A DNA stretch of 10,454 bases from Ectocarpus siliculosus (GCA_000310025.1 FN649739.1:2265913-2276366); one strand, 5' to 3'; positions 1 through 6,896 are shown, numbered from the stretch's first letter. Program-made: numbers and translations. Notes: generated from the sequence alone by a model not told the origin.

Positions 1-404
1 GGCATGTCTTGGTGTCGATCGTAATGGTAGATTGTAATATATTACTTTTTTGTGTAGCCCTTTTTGGAAACCGGGGGCCCCCTGCGTTTTTTTGACCTTT
101 TTTTGCCCCCCCGGAAATTGGGCCCGAAGGGGTTTAAAACCCTGTTAAAGTCGTTTCTCAGCATTTTTGTGCCGAAAATCTCCCCCCTTTTTTCGCCGGA
201 GTGGGGGGGCACCGCAGCAAACCCCCGGTTTCCTGGGAATGTACCAAAAAAACCCCTTTTTGTCGCCAAGGGCCCCCGGTTGGGGGTTTTTTTTGGCCCC
301 CCTATTGGGCATCAGGCAGCACTTTGGCCCGGGTTCATGCCTTTTTCCCCCCCCCCCCCCCCCCCCCCGCCCGCCCCGGTGTTTGTCATCGGGGTTGGGT
401 GGCA
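1..404. other. Low-quality contig end
   Basis: This stretch is dominated by stretched runs of C, G, T and A, including a C run of about 20 near 349-368. It has the texture of untrimmed low-quality read sequence rather than genomic DNA. Open frames across it (for example 64-438 and 167-631 on the plus strand) consist of Pro/Phe/Gly/Lys runs made by homopolymers, so I do not treat them as genes. The texture becomes normal by about 420. Confidence 0.75.
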
Positions 405-419
405 ACGACGTTGTAAAAC
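405..419 (+). other. 15-base match to M13/pUC lacZ primer region
   Basis: ACGACGTTGTAAAAC is the sequence just upstream of the cloning site in pUC/M13 lacZ-alpha vectors, recalled from general knowledge. The match stops there: the vector continues GACGGCCAGTG while this window reads AAGCCAATTC. A loosely similar GAACTCGG follows at 437-444, where pUC has GAGCTCGG. The position at the inner edge of the degraded end suggests residual or badly read vector, but a chance match cannot be excluded. Confidence 0.4.
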
Positions 420-1059
420 AAGCCAATTCACTTCGTGAACTCGGCAACCAGGTTACCGTTTTTTTTTACCACGTTTACTTGGAAAGTGCCTGCTATTTAA
501 GTATGATGCAAACCCGACGCAGCGGTCACATACAATTACATCACACGGACGATGGGAGGAGGCGCCAGCGTGACCGTGACGCTGGTCATCCTGTACGATA
601 CGCGTATGTATGTACGTCTGTGCAAAGCTGAGGCAGAGACGACATCCATCACGCGTCTATTTCCACGGTAATTAAGCCAAAACGAGGTCGGAGTACAGCA
701 GTACAGCAGTTCGGTCACGATCCCGAACACTTGTGCGTGGGGCGTGCGTATATAGTGTGATGATACTGGCGCATACTTGCTGTAGCAAAAAATGGTGTCG
801 ACAATTATCGCCCAACGTCTTCAAATCTGGATGAGTCGTGGTGTCTGGTACAATCCACACCAAACACTTGTAGATAGGACGAATTGTTTGCTGGTGTAGC
901 CTTCGAGAGAGAGACAACACGCGCAGACGTGCATGGACTGGTGTCTGCTTTGCTCGCCGTATGTATGCCAAGACACAAGCTGTTGCCCCCCGCGCACGCT
1001 CGCACGCGTGCAGAAAAAGCTACAAAACGGGCCATCAGGCAGTAATAACCGCAGCATGA
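420..1059. other. No convincing gene
   Basis: Sequence quality looks normal here. Several frames on both strands are open for 60-110 codons, but none has recognisable domains. The longest is a plus-strand frame from an ATG at 933 to 1349. It is rich in Arg, Ser and Cys, and it overlaps the better supported caspase-like frame. A TACAGCAG direct repeat lies at 694-709. No tRNA or other structural RNA signature was seen. Confidence 0.4.
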
Positions 1060-1284
1060 ATGAGAGAGTGTACGGCAGTTCCCGCTGCCGGCGACGGGCT
1101 AATAGCACTCGGGTTCGGGATCGGAGGGCAATCCGTCCGTACAACACTGGTGCGGCAAGTGGCGATGACTATGTCAAGAGGGGACCAACTGCTGTTTCTC
1201 TTCAGTGGTCACGACACAACTTGTGCCTGGTGCGCAATTTACTGCGGGACGGCTGGCAGCACGCAAAAAAAAAAACAGCGGTAG
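1060..1284 (+). CDS. Caspase-like (peptidase C14/metacaspase-type) fragment, catalytic-His block
   Basis: The frame opens at an ATG directly after an in-frame TGA and runs 74 codons to a TAG. Residues 41-51 (1180-1212) read GDQLLFLFSGH, closely matching the strand plus catalytic-His block of metacaspases and other C14 proteases (family pattern GD-x-LLF-x-x-SGHG). Just upstream, LIALGF followed by a Thr-Leu-Val segment fits the spacing of the preceding helix in that fold. The glycine normally after the His is Asp here, and the catalytic Cys block (family pattern D-x-C-H-S-G) is not seen downstream, so this is a partial exon or a decayed copy. An acceptor-like CAG at 1076-1078 and a donor-like GTGCGC at 1230 could bound an exon of 1079-1229. 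Activity cannot be inferred. The family call rests on one motif that I recognised by eye. Confidence 0.4.
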   Translation: MRECTAVPAAGDGLIALGFGIGGQSVRTTLVRQVAMTMSRGDQLLFLFSGHDTTCAWCAIYCGTAGSTQKKKQR

Positions 1285-1494
1285 AGCACGCAATCGCAGC
1301 AGAAGAAGGAGGGAACGCGCAATCCATTTCCTTTTGTACCACAAAGTGATGGTGGTGCGCCGAACGAAGAAGGTCGCAACGAACAATCCGAGAAGTCTGT
1401 CGAGCGGGGACTGCCCAAGGCGTCTGCTGTCCCATCGTCTGCTGTCTCATCAAAAACCAAAACTTCGGAATGGAAACAGACCTCCAAAAATAGG
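1285..1494 (+). CDS. Possible continuation of the caspase-like gene (hydrophilic linker exon)
   Basis: This is the same reading frame as the caspase-like segment, open for 70 codons between the TAG at 1282 and a TGA at 1495. It has no start codon. The translation is rich in Ser, Lys, Glu, Gln and Pro, like a disordered linker, and contains PNEEGRNEQSEKSVE. CAG at 1297-1299 could be an acceptor, and AATAG followed by GTGACG at 1494 could be a donor. The local plus strand is poor in T, which removes stops from all frames, so openness alone is weak evidence. An A run of 11 at 1265-1275 just upstream could hide an indel. It may be an exon, a decayed reading frame or chance. Confidence 0.22.
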
Positions 1495-1497
1495 TGA

Positions 1498-1896
1498 CGA
1501 ACGGGGTGCCTCGTCTCTCAGTCAGGTTGCGCAATAGGACACGTGCAGCAAAAAACACGGCAGCAGCAGCAGCCTCCTCACGTCAAGAGGCCGCGGGGGC
1601 AGACGCGACACACCCGCCCGCAAGGCCTGACAATAGACAATTCTCCCCATATTTCTAAATAGCGGCGAAACTACAGCAGTACCTAACTAACTCATCAACT
1701 CATCAACGGTACACCGACAACAGATATGCAACCACATGAGATTTGCGCCTGTGGTAGTATTTCCGTAGAGAGGCAATCGACACGGGCACGGAAAAAACGC
1801 ACCCGTCGCGCTGGCACGCTTCGCAGGATGAGCGCGGGAGAGGTGCCGACGCCTTTGGGCGGTGGTGCTGGCGTATTTATTCCGGTGTGTGTATGA
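1498..1896 (+). other. Weakly coding-like stretch with small ORFs
   Basis: In the frame of the upstream segments, 1498-1659 is open with a short Gln run, ending in TAG at 1660. After a TAA at 1684 the frame is open again from 1687 to a TGA at 1894. An ATG at 1726 would give a basic 56-residue product containing RARKKRTRRAG. A second frame, 1494 to about 1655, is also open for over 50 codons and gives an Ala-rich tail. I recognise no domain. These may be the decayed or spliced 3' part of the upstream gene, or chance frames in T-poor DNA. Confidence 0.18.
1672..1681 (-). repeat. Recurrent TACTGCTGTA motif, reverse copy
   Basis: The plus strand reads TACAGCAGTA, the reverse complement of the core shared by the copies at 1924, 2596, 3972 and 5857. 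Another reverse copy is at 694-703. The extended match CTACAGCAGTACC (1671-1683) mirrors the GGTACT...TGTAG context of the copy at 5853. Confidence 0.45.
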
Positions 1897-1919
1897 GGAG
1901 GGGGGGGGCGGAGAAAGAG

Positions 1920-1933
1920 GTACTACTGCTGTA
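1920..1933 (+). repeat. Recurrent 14-mer GTACTACTGCTGTA, copy 1
   Basis: This is an exact copy of a 14-mer also found at 3968 and 5853. The preceding bases are AG, as at 5853, giving a 16-base identity between those two copies. No function is known to me. Confidence 0.55.
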
Positions 1934-2057
1934 TCTAAGAATCACGTTGCTCGCGTCAGATGAGCACCCAAGGTCGGGAACCGGGTCGTTATAAACAGTT
2001 GCGCGTGCCGACCTCTAGACCTTCTCACTCCGACGAACACTCTATCGACAAAGGGGC

Positions 2058-2081
2058 GCTGCTGCTGCTGCTGCTGCTGCT
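2058..2081 (+). repeat. (GCT)8 microsatellite
   Basis: Eight perfect GCT units are followed by GTT. It could encode polyamino-acid runs in any frame, but no surrounding gene is convincing. Confidence 0.9.
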
Positions 2082-2172
2082 GTTGTGACTACTACATATC
2101 TCCATGGGAAAATGCTCGCGTTCTCTCTATGTCTCACCCGATGTACCGCTGCAAGGCCGCTGCTCTGTGTAG

Positions 2173-2893
2173 CCAATCGGAGGTTTCCGTTTGCCCAAAG
2201 ACCCGCCCAGCAGGAAAAAAACCGCACAGCAGCAACAACCAGCAGAGAGGTGTTGCGACATCACCACCACCACCACCACCACCAGGAGACCTGCGGGAAG
2301 AACGCTCCCTCCTTCGCCGGAAGCCGGACACCCTGAGCTCTCTCTCCATCGTCCACTGCTGTTGCGAAGAGAAGAGTTGAGGCGGATCAAGCGGGACGCG
2401 GCGTGTAAGTGATGATGTCCCTCGTTGCTGTGGCAGCACAGGCTTGTACGCCTCTGTACGTGCTGTGTGTGTGCTCTATCTCTCTCTTTCTCTCGCTTCA
2501 GCAAAGACAGACAGACGCCGATCGATCCCTTCAGCCCTTCACAGCCGTCGTCCAGCCGGTGTCCCGCCCCCTCTCTCTCACGGGAGACCTGCAGCTACTG
2601 CTGTAGCTAGGTCCCAAGAGCGAGGGGGACAAAGGTATGATACATATCTGTCCGACAGCAGATTTTTCTTGTTTTTTTTTTTTTCCTTCCGTTTTCCAGG
2701 AATCTTCCATGGGTATTCTGCCGTTATTTTTTTCTTACCTGAGAAGCAACAATCATCTGTCAAGGGGGTAGGCTGCTCACACTCTGCTATAAGCGTGGCA
2801 GCTACAGGAGTACCTGGTATACTTTCTCAGCTCCTCGAGTGTGGGGTGATGGCACACGGAATCTGTTGGTCTGAGGGCGATCAAGAGAGATAG
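2173..2893 (+). other. Possible multi-exon region, splice-like signals, product unknown
   Basis: A frame opens after TGTAG at 2168-2172 and reaches a consensus donor-like GTAAGT at 2405-2410. A strong acceptor-like CT tract ending TTCAG is at 2497-2501, and joining 2404 to 2502 keeps a reading phase. That second segment is Arg/Ser/Pro-rich and reaches another donor-like AAAG/GTATGA at 2635. A T-rich acceptor ending TTCCAG lies at 2694-2699, but using it brings a stop within about 15 codons. Alternatively, 2381-2893 stays open unspliced for 171 codons, including a hydrophobic LYLSLSLASA segment. No domain is recognised. The splice motifs are good, but the protein model is not convincing. Confidence 0.22.
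2262..2284 (+). repeat. (CAC)n microsatellite
   Basis: Between seven and eight perfect CAC units. The surrounding plus-strand frame, open after the TAG at 2170, gives a Thr run and continues to a GTAAGT donor-like site at 2405. Confidence 0.9.
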
Positions 2894-3085
2894 GGAGCGC
2901 TGCCACTTGAAACTGCACACGACTTCGCAAAAACAAATCACAAGCAAGAGAGACGAGAGCAGACGTGGCATGTCTTTCCTCACCAACATGCCCAGCCGGA
3001 ACGCTGTGAACTTTTCCTTAATGCTCGCGGGAGAGGCGGGCGCACGACAACCATCACCATCGCAACCAAAGGTGGGTGTGTTCAT
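2777..3085 (-). CDS. Hypothetical small protein with signal-peptide-like segment
   Basis: This minus-strand ORF starts at an ATG (3085-3083) and encodes 102 residues, ending in TGA. An internal Met at codon 39 (2971-2969) begins MPRLLSSLLLVICFCEVVCS, which looks like a classic signal peptide or membrane anchor: a basic n-region, then a hydrophobic core with small residues near the end. Starting there would leave a secreted chain of roughly 45 residues with Cys in a CHH and a CSCH pattern. I recognise no family. A competing plus-strand reading exists at 2970-3071 (ATG, 34 codons, phase-0 donor-like CAAAG/GTGGGT). Both cannot be assumed real, and neither may be. Confidence 0.22.
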   Translation of the reverse strand: MNTPTFGCDGDGCRAPASPASIKEKFTAFRLGMLVRKDMPRLLSSLLLVICFCEVVCSFKWQRSLSLLIALRPTDSVCHHPTLEELRKYTRYSCSCHAYSRV

Positions 3086-3182
3086 CGGGGACGACTAGTG
3101 AGACGGTGAGGTACAACATTGGCACTTCTGGCGCAATCAATCAGATGCGGCGTAATTACGTATCGGCCCTCATCGTATCAGG

Positions 3183-3210
3183 GTGTACATTGTACATTGT
3201 ACATTGTACA
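3183..3210 (+). repeat. GTACATT tandem repeat
   Basis: About 3.7 copies of the 7-base unit GTACATT abut the left end of the inverted-repeat element. Its last four bases, TACA, are the left half of the proposed target duplication, so that assignment is partly confounded by the repeat. Confidence 0.8.
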
Positions 3211-3360
3211 GACTTTTTTTTTTTTTCTGCTCGAAATGAGTCCAGTACCCAGCCGGTTTTCCTCCACTCACTGAAAAGACTCCAACAACACATCCCTTTT
3301 GACTGTGGGTATATCTCGAATGGGTAGACTAGTCTTTCTTGTGCGTGTATTTATTTTTCC
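3211..3360 (+). repeat. Left terminal inverted repeat of the 1.19 kb element
   Basis: Begins GACTT followed by a T run of 13, then a block nearly identical to the reverse complement of the right arm. It differs by a 3-base insertion near 3285-3292 and a 4-base insertion near 3327-3331. Confidence 0.7.
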
Positions 3361-3967
3361 TTCAAAGGGCTCTACAAGATGGATTTGGTGATCCCTATAG
3401 GATTTACCTAATAAGTGCAAGACTTCGAAGAGAAGGATCTCTGCACCAAGTCTGTCCTCGTAGATGTCACACATCGGCAACCAATCTGCAAATAGAAGCA
3501 TCGAAAATCAGTTCAAACAGCAGGGTCCGCCCTCGGAAAGATAGAGCAGCAACACAACCTATGCGAGACCTTCAACCCGTCTAGACCGACCCTCCTTACT
3601 GCTGCTTTTTCAACGTATGGAGGCACAAATCGTTTAATCGTAGTTTATTGCTGATGGCTTTAGCATTTTTGTGACCACGGGCCGAGTCTTTGCTAGATTT
3701 TGGGATTAGCAACTGACACGAGTTTAATGTGAAGAAAAACAACAACAATTGCTGTGTATCCCCAACCATCTGGCCCACGAGGAGTTTTGCACAGGGGCAA
3801 GTTCGACGACGAAACAGCCTTGCTTCGGGCTTTTACCACACCAACAGAACACCTTCGAGCTGGCTCGTTTTCTGTCGATACGAGCTCACTCGAGGTGTTT
3901 TTCAAACGTCATGGGCTAGTCTAATGATCGACCAATTTCCACCCACGGCCAATAGGTTGGGATTTCA

Positions 3968-3981
3968 GTACTACTGCTGTA
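3968..3981 (+). repeat. Recurrent 14-mer GTACTACTGCTGTA, copy 2
   Basis: Exact copy of the 14-mer at 1920 and 5853. This one lies inside the 1.19 kb inverted-repeat element. Confidence 0.55.
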
Positions 3982-4263
3982 TGCATAGTAGTTCTGTTGA
4001 AATCGATGGTATTGATGTATTGATTGATGAGGGTAATTTTTTTGGGGGTGACGGAGATGAAGGAAAGGGAAAAAGGAAAGAAGAGAGGGGTGAAGGCGAT
4101 GGTGGAGGAGGAAAACATACATAGCGCGGAAGAGACCAAAGGGTTTTGAGCCAGATGACCTTCCTCACAACAAACGTCGCAGGACTGGAGAGGACCTGCC
4201 AGAAAGTAGTGGGAATTGGCCACAAGAAGAGTGGTGGTGGTAAATGTAGGGAAGAAGATTTAT

Positions 4264-4397
4264 GGAATAATATAAACACACACAGAAAGACTACCCATTC
4301 GAGATATACCCACCGTCGAACGGGATGTGGTGGAGTCTTTTCAGTGAGTGGAGGGAAACCGGCTGGGTACTGGACTTATTTCGAGTCTTTTTAAGTC
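4264..4397 (-). repeat. Right terminal inverted repeat of the 1.19 kb element
   Basis: Reverse-complement partner of the left arm, ending AAGTC before TACA. It lacks the long T run of the left arm and has a short A/T spacer in its place. Confidence 0.7.
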
Positions 4398-4816
4398 TAC
4401 ACTGATGATTTATACCAGTGATGCCAGCTGGTGCTAAGTACAAAAACATCTGTCTGTATAGGTAACTTACATTTTACAATACATCCCCTGTAGTTCTCTA
4501 CTGGGTCAACGACAACGTTCGTTGTGTCGTGTATTGTACAATGTAAGATGAAATAATTCCAATGCGAACGCGTTGTCCAAAGCAGTAGCAGCCAGCCATG
4601 ATGAACACGTGCGTCTGTTATTGCTCCGGTGTCTGTCTTTGTTTGCAACGAGTAGCGTAGACTCCCCCTGACGCTCGGTCACAGGGTCCCAGATTGTGGC
4701 ATTAAGAAGCATTCGGTGTTTTTCAACCGCACTGAGATTGACCTCTTTTCATCGGTCAGCCGGTTTAGCGCGGTCGATGCAAATACGAAACACACATAGA
4801 CACACATTTGTTCTCG
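4398..4816. other. Intergenic or intronic stretch, no convincing gene
   Basis: Apart from the short inverted repeat at 4467-4546, I see only weak frames. One plus-strand frame (4696-4959, GTG start) is protein-like, but it overlaps the ATG-started frame at 4817 and has no better support. Confidence 0.35.
4467..4546. repeat. Short inverted repeat, 17-base arms
   Basis: Bases 4467-4483 and the reverse complement of 4530-4546 match at 16 of 17 positions (TTACATT, one mismatch, TACAATACA). The 80-bp unit could be a tiny hairpin element or a cruciform-forming site. The right arm shares TACATTGTACA, on the opposite strand, with the tandem repeat at 3183-3210. Confidence 0.6.
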
Positions 4817-5113
4817 ATGTCAGTCTTTCAAGCCTTCCTGTACAATTTCTGGACGCACCAGCAGGGGGTGACACAGAACTATGGTTCCGCCTTCTTTCCT
4901 TCCGAGGGACTTACCTCTGCATTCATGCTACAAAGCAAAAACAGAGCACATATGCTTGACATGTTTTGTCGCGAACATGATTCAGCTGTTTCTCTCCCTC
5001 GTCGACCGATTATTGTTGCAGAAGGCAGAAAAGAGACTCTCTTGCCACTATGTATGCATATGAAGCACGAGAATGGTTCTCTAAAGCGGTGCCGGGAATT
5101 GCTTGTGTTGTAG
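4817..5113 (+). CDS. Hypothetical protein, 98 residues
   Basis: An ATG-started frame runs to TAG with a balanced, globular-looking composition. It has an aromatic N-terminus (FQAFLYNFW), several Met, His and Cys, a basic stretch around PRRPIIVAEGRKE and a Leu-rich end. I recognise no family. The frame remains open upstream to about 4808, so an upstream exon is possible. There is no obvious promoter or polyadenylation signal. Competing frames on both strands (4696-4959 plus, 4879-5208 minus) are also open. The call rests on length, the ATG and composition only. Confidence 0.27.
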   Translation: MSVFQAFLYNFWTHQQGVTQNYGSAFFPSEGLTSAFMLQSKNRAHMLDMFCREHDSAVSLPRRPIIVAEGRKETLLPLCMHMKHENGSLKRCRELLVL

Positions 5114-5200
5114 TCTAGCCAGAGACTCCTATTTTGTACAACTATGGTCACGAGCTGCTGGTAGCTGCACAGTGCAGATAAGGGATAAAGATTCAGGACA

Positions 5201-5215
5201 GGCGGCAAAGCCGCC
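5201..5215 (+). repeat. Perfect GC hairpin
   Basis: GGCGGC, AAA loop, GCCGCC: a six-pair GC stem. A second perfect dyad, CTGCAC-A-GTGCAG, lies just upstream at 5165-5177. No T run follows and no gene ends here, so a terminator role is not supported. Confidence 0.6.
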
Positions 5216-5356
5216 CCGTGTAGGATCGTCGGGGAGTTGTCACGTGGTATGCAAACATGTATTATCGGTGAAACCGCCGTGGTGCGGGGAGATATCGCTG
5301 GTCTGCTGCTCGGGGAATCTTAGAAAATTCCCCCTTATAAAGAATAGTGCTAGCAG

Positions 5357-5560
5357 GAATCAGTGGCGAATAATCCGGGGCTCTTATCTGCGGGCGAAGA
5401 TGAATCCGTTGCGTGTGCAAGCAATAATGAAAAAAGTAACCAACCTCATTTTTCTCTCGGTTGTCAGAGAGATCGCAAACCAGCTCACTTCCCGTTTTTC
5501 CTTGCTAGCTTATTGAGATGTGTACTGGTGTTTGATGTGTTTTCGTTGTTGCGCGCATGA
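5357..5560 (+). CDS. Hypothetical terminal exon
   Basis: TAGCAG at 5351-5356 could be a splice acceptor. The frame that follows runs 67 codons to a TGA and starts with a hydrophilic, protein-like segment containing SAGEDESVACASNNEKSNQ, then becomes hydrophobic at the C-terminus (FPFFLASLLRCVLVFDVFSLL), as in a tail anchor. A longer plus-strand frame (5103-5516, TTG start) overlaps in another phase. No domain is recognised. Acceptor strength is modest because no clear pyrimidine tract precedes it. Confidence 0.2.
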   Translation, partial: ESVANNPGLLSAGEDESVACASNNEKSNQPHFSLGCQRDRKPAHFPFFLASLLRCVLVFDVFSLLRA

Positions 5561-5775
5561 GGGATGATCGAAAGGCATAGACATCCAACTATGGCCTCAT
5601 TGCGCATCCCCGTCGTTTGGTGATCCAATATTCGTCGCATCTGCCGCATGCTTTTCTTCGCTCTTTTCTGAACACGGCAGCCAGCGGGGGGGCCGGCAGA
5701 GTACATTGCCTTAAACGACACGAGACCCCCCGCAGACCAAGGTGGGTTAAGTTATTCTCACTCTCGGTATACAGG

Positions 5776-5803
5776 GGTTACGATGCGGTTACGATGCGGT
5801 TAT
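5776..5803 (+). repeat. 11-bp tandem repeat GGTTACGATGC
   Basis: Two full units plus a partial third. It lies between an acceptor-like TATACAG (5768-5774) and a consensus donor-like GTGAGT (5805-5810), so it could be a 30-nt micro-exon. Its phase would fit the exon at 5983, but no upstream partner was found. Confidence 0.6.
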
Positions 5804-5852
5804 GGTGAGTCCCGAATCGGACGAGACTCACGGCGGGACGGGACAATCTCAG

Positions 5853-5866
5853 GTACTACTGCTGTA
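5853..5866 (+). repeat. Recurrent 14-mer GTACTACTGCTGTA, copy 3
   Basis: Third exact copy of the 14-mer. The surrounding AGGTACTACTGCTGTAG resembles the context of copy 1. It lies just upstream of the proposed exon at 5983. Confidence 0.55.
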
Positions 5867-5982
5867 GACCAGTGGCCGCGGGTGTGTCGCTACTACGCTG
5901 TTGTTTTTCGTTTGGTTTTCCCTCGCTCGCTATCGAAGAGCCATTTGCTCGTCGCAGATGCCCTAAGACCGTATTCATTCAG

Positions 5983-6123
5983 CTTCTCCCACAATCTACC
6001 TTGTTATCTTGATCGACGGAAACGCAGTCCTGGTTGGCATGACCATTAGTGGAACCAGCTTTCTCTTGCGAAAGCGACGCTTTTCCGCACAAGGAGCCCC
6101 TGCACCGAAACCCACGGGGTTTT
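5983..6123 (+). CDS. Hypothetical gene, proposed exon A
   Basis: This is the first exon I can place in a four-exon model. The acceptor is TATTCATTCAG at 5972-5982 and the donor-like site is TTTT/GTAGTG at 6124. The frame encodes a hydrophobic stretch (IYLVILIDGNAVLVGMTISG) that may be a membrane segment or a beta-rich core, followed by basic LLRKRRF and a Pro-rich APAPKPTG. It ends with one base of a codon, which matches the next exon starting with two. I recognise no domain. The minus strand is also open here (5996-6280), so strand choice depends on the splice model. Confidence 0.28.
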
Positions 6124-6215
6124 GTAGTGTAACCTCGGTGATTTTTTTACTCAATGCGTTGTCTGCCGTCCCCCTTTCCTCCGTCGTGTTTCCGCGCTCG
6201 AAACTTTTGGGGCAG

Positions 6216-6295
6216 TGATCGGCATGTGCCAGGGAAATTCCGTCTTGGGATTCAACTGGCATCAGCAAGAGCAGCTCCACCCGCCTCCGGAAAAG
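6216..6295 (+). CDS. Hypothetical gene, proposed exon B
   Basis: An 80-nt exon preceded by a 92-nt candidate intron with a strong CT tract (6166-6193) and an acceptor GGGGCAG at 6209-6215. It is followed by a good donor, GAAAAG/GTGCGT, at 6296. Reading phase joins exon A cleanly. The product is rich in Trp, His and Gln (VLGFNWHQQEQLHPPPEK), unusual enough to look coded. An overlapping plus-strand frame reads through to a TGA at 6403-6405 and is the main alternative. Confidence 0.33.
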
Positions 6296-6896
6296 GTGCG
6301 TATACAGTCAGCGCCCGTGCGTACGAGCGTGGCAGCGAGAAGAAGTACGAGCGTCGAAAAACTCAAATGTCCAAGAAACTTGAGCACTATTTGAGAGGTT
6401 GGTGAAGAACCCCTACACACTTAAAAAAAAAAATCTTACACCGGCTATTCGCTGAATAACCGTAGGCTCCACGAAACTCAGCCCCGGTAATAAAACTACC
6501 GTATATGACACAAGATAACACACCCCCTGGACCGATTTTCAAAGCTCGATTACTCCACGACGAAGAGGATGCATAAACGAAACAATACGTTTTCGAACAG
6601 CTCTCGACGAGACGGTTCCAACGCCGCCGTTTTCGGCGCTGTGACTCTTCCTGCTGTTGAGAAATTGAGCTTTGAAAATCGGTCAAGGGGGTGTGTTATC
6701 TTGTGTCATATACGGTAGGTAGTAGTGGTTTATTATGTGCGGGCGGTAAGTGCATTGCATTAGTCTTTCCCAGCCAGGCGCTATGTACCTTTGGGGGTCC
6801 AAAGAGGACCTCATGAAATCCAACCGTTCGCGGGCGCGCGGAGGCACGGTGGCTTGAAGAACGGCCTCCTGTTTGGCGCTCCCCTTGTGGTTGCAG
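6296..6896 (+). other. Proposed 601-nt intron containing a MITE
   Basis: Bounded by GTGCGT at the 5' side and TTGCAG at the 3' side, with phase 0 on both sides. The MITE at 6499-6715 sits within it. Weak frames on both strands after the MITE (6791-7048 plus, 6683-6938 minus) are explained by the high local GC. Confidence 0.28.
6499..6715. mobile_element. 217-bp MITE with 52-bp TIRs and TA target duplication
   Basis: Bases 6499-6550 and the reverse complement of 6664-6715 are identical at 50 of 52 positions. The ends read CCGTATATGACAC inward and are flanked by TA at 6497-6498 and 6716-6717, as expected for a Tc1/mariner-type insertion. The 113-bp centre has no coding capacity and includes a small hairpin (CGCCG/CGGCG near 6624-6636). 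It is non-autonomous, and the near-perfect arms suggest a fairly recent insertion. Related arms occur at 9633-9916. Confidence 0.85.

Larger units (their letters stand above)
3211..4397. mobile_element. 1.19 kb DNA transposon-like element with long terminal inverted repeats
   Basis: The left arm (3211-3360) and the reverse complement of the right arm (4264-4397) align over roughly 130-150 bases with a few substitutions and small indels. Long identical blocks include CCAGTACCCAGCCGG, CCTCCACTCACTGAAAAGAC and GGGTATATCTCGAATGGGTA. Both ends read GACTT inward and are flanked directly by TACA (3207-3210 and 4398-4401), a possible 4-bp target-site duplication. The interior holds short frames on both strands. 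The longest plus-strand one (3729-4124) ends in an acidic Gly/Glu/Lys tail, and no transposase motif was seen, so the element looks non-autonomous or decayed. Superfamily is undetermined. Two inverted gene fragments are an alternative, since the arms stay open in some frames, but the mix of silent and replacement changes and the 4-base indel argue against strong coding constraint. Confidence 0.65.

Noticed and set aside
64-631. Overlapping plus- and minus-strand ORFs in the left end
   Set aside because: The proteins are Pro, Gly, Phe and Lys runs created by inflated homopolymers in unreliable sequence.
933-1349. 138-codon ATG-started plus-strand ORF
   Set aside because: It overlaps the caspase-like frame. 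Local T-poor sequence opens all plus frames, and the product has no recognisable domain.
3268-3501. Minus-strand 77-codon frame and the similar frame in the right arm as conserved exons
   Set aside because: The shared RDIPTV-like peptide comes from the terminal inverted repeats. Several frames are equally conserved, and a 4-base indel breaks phase.
5201-5215. GC hairpin as a bacterial-type terminator
   Set aside because: No T run follows, no gene ends nearby, and the context is eukaryotic.
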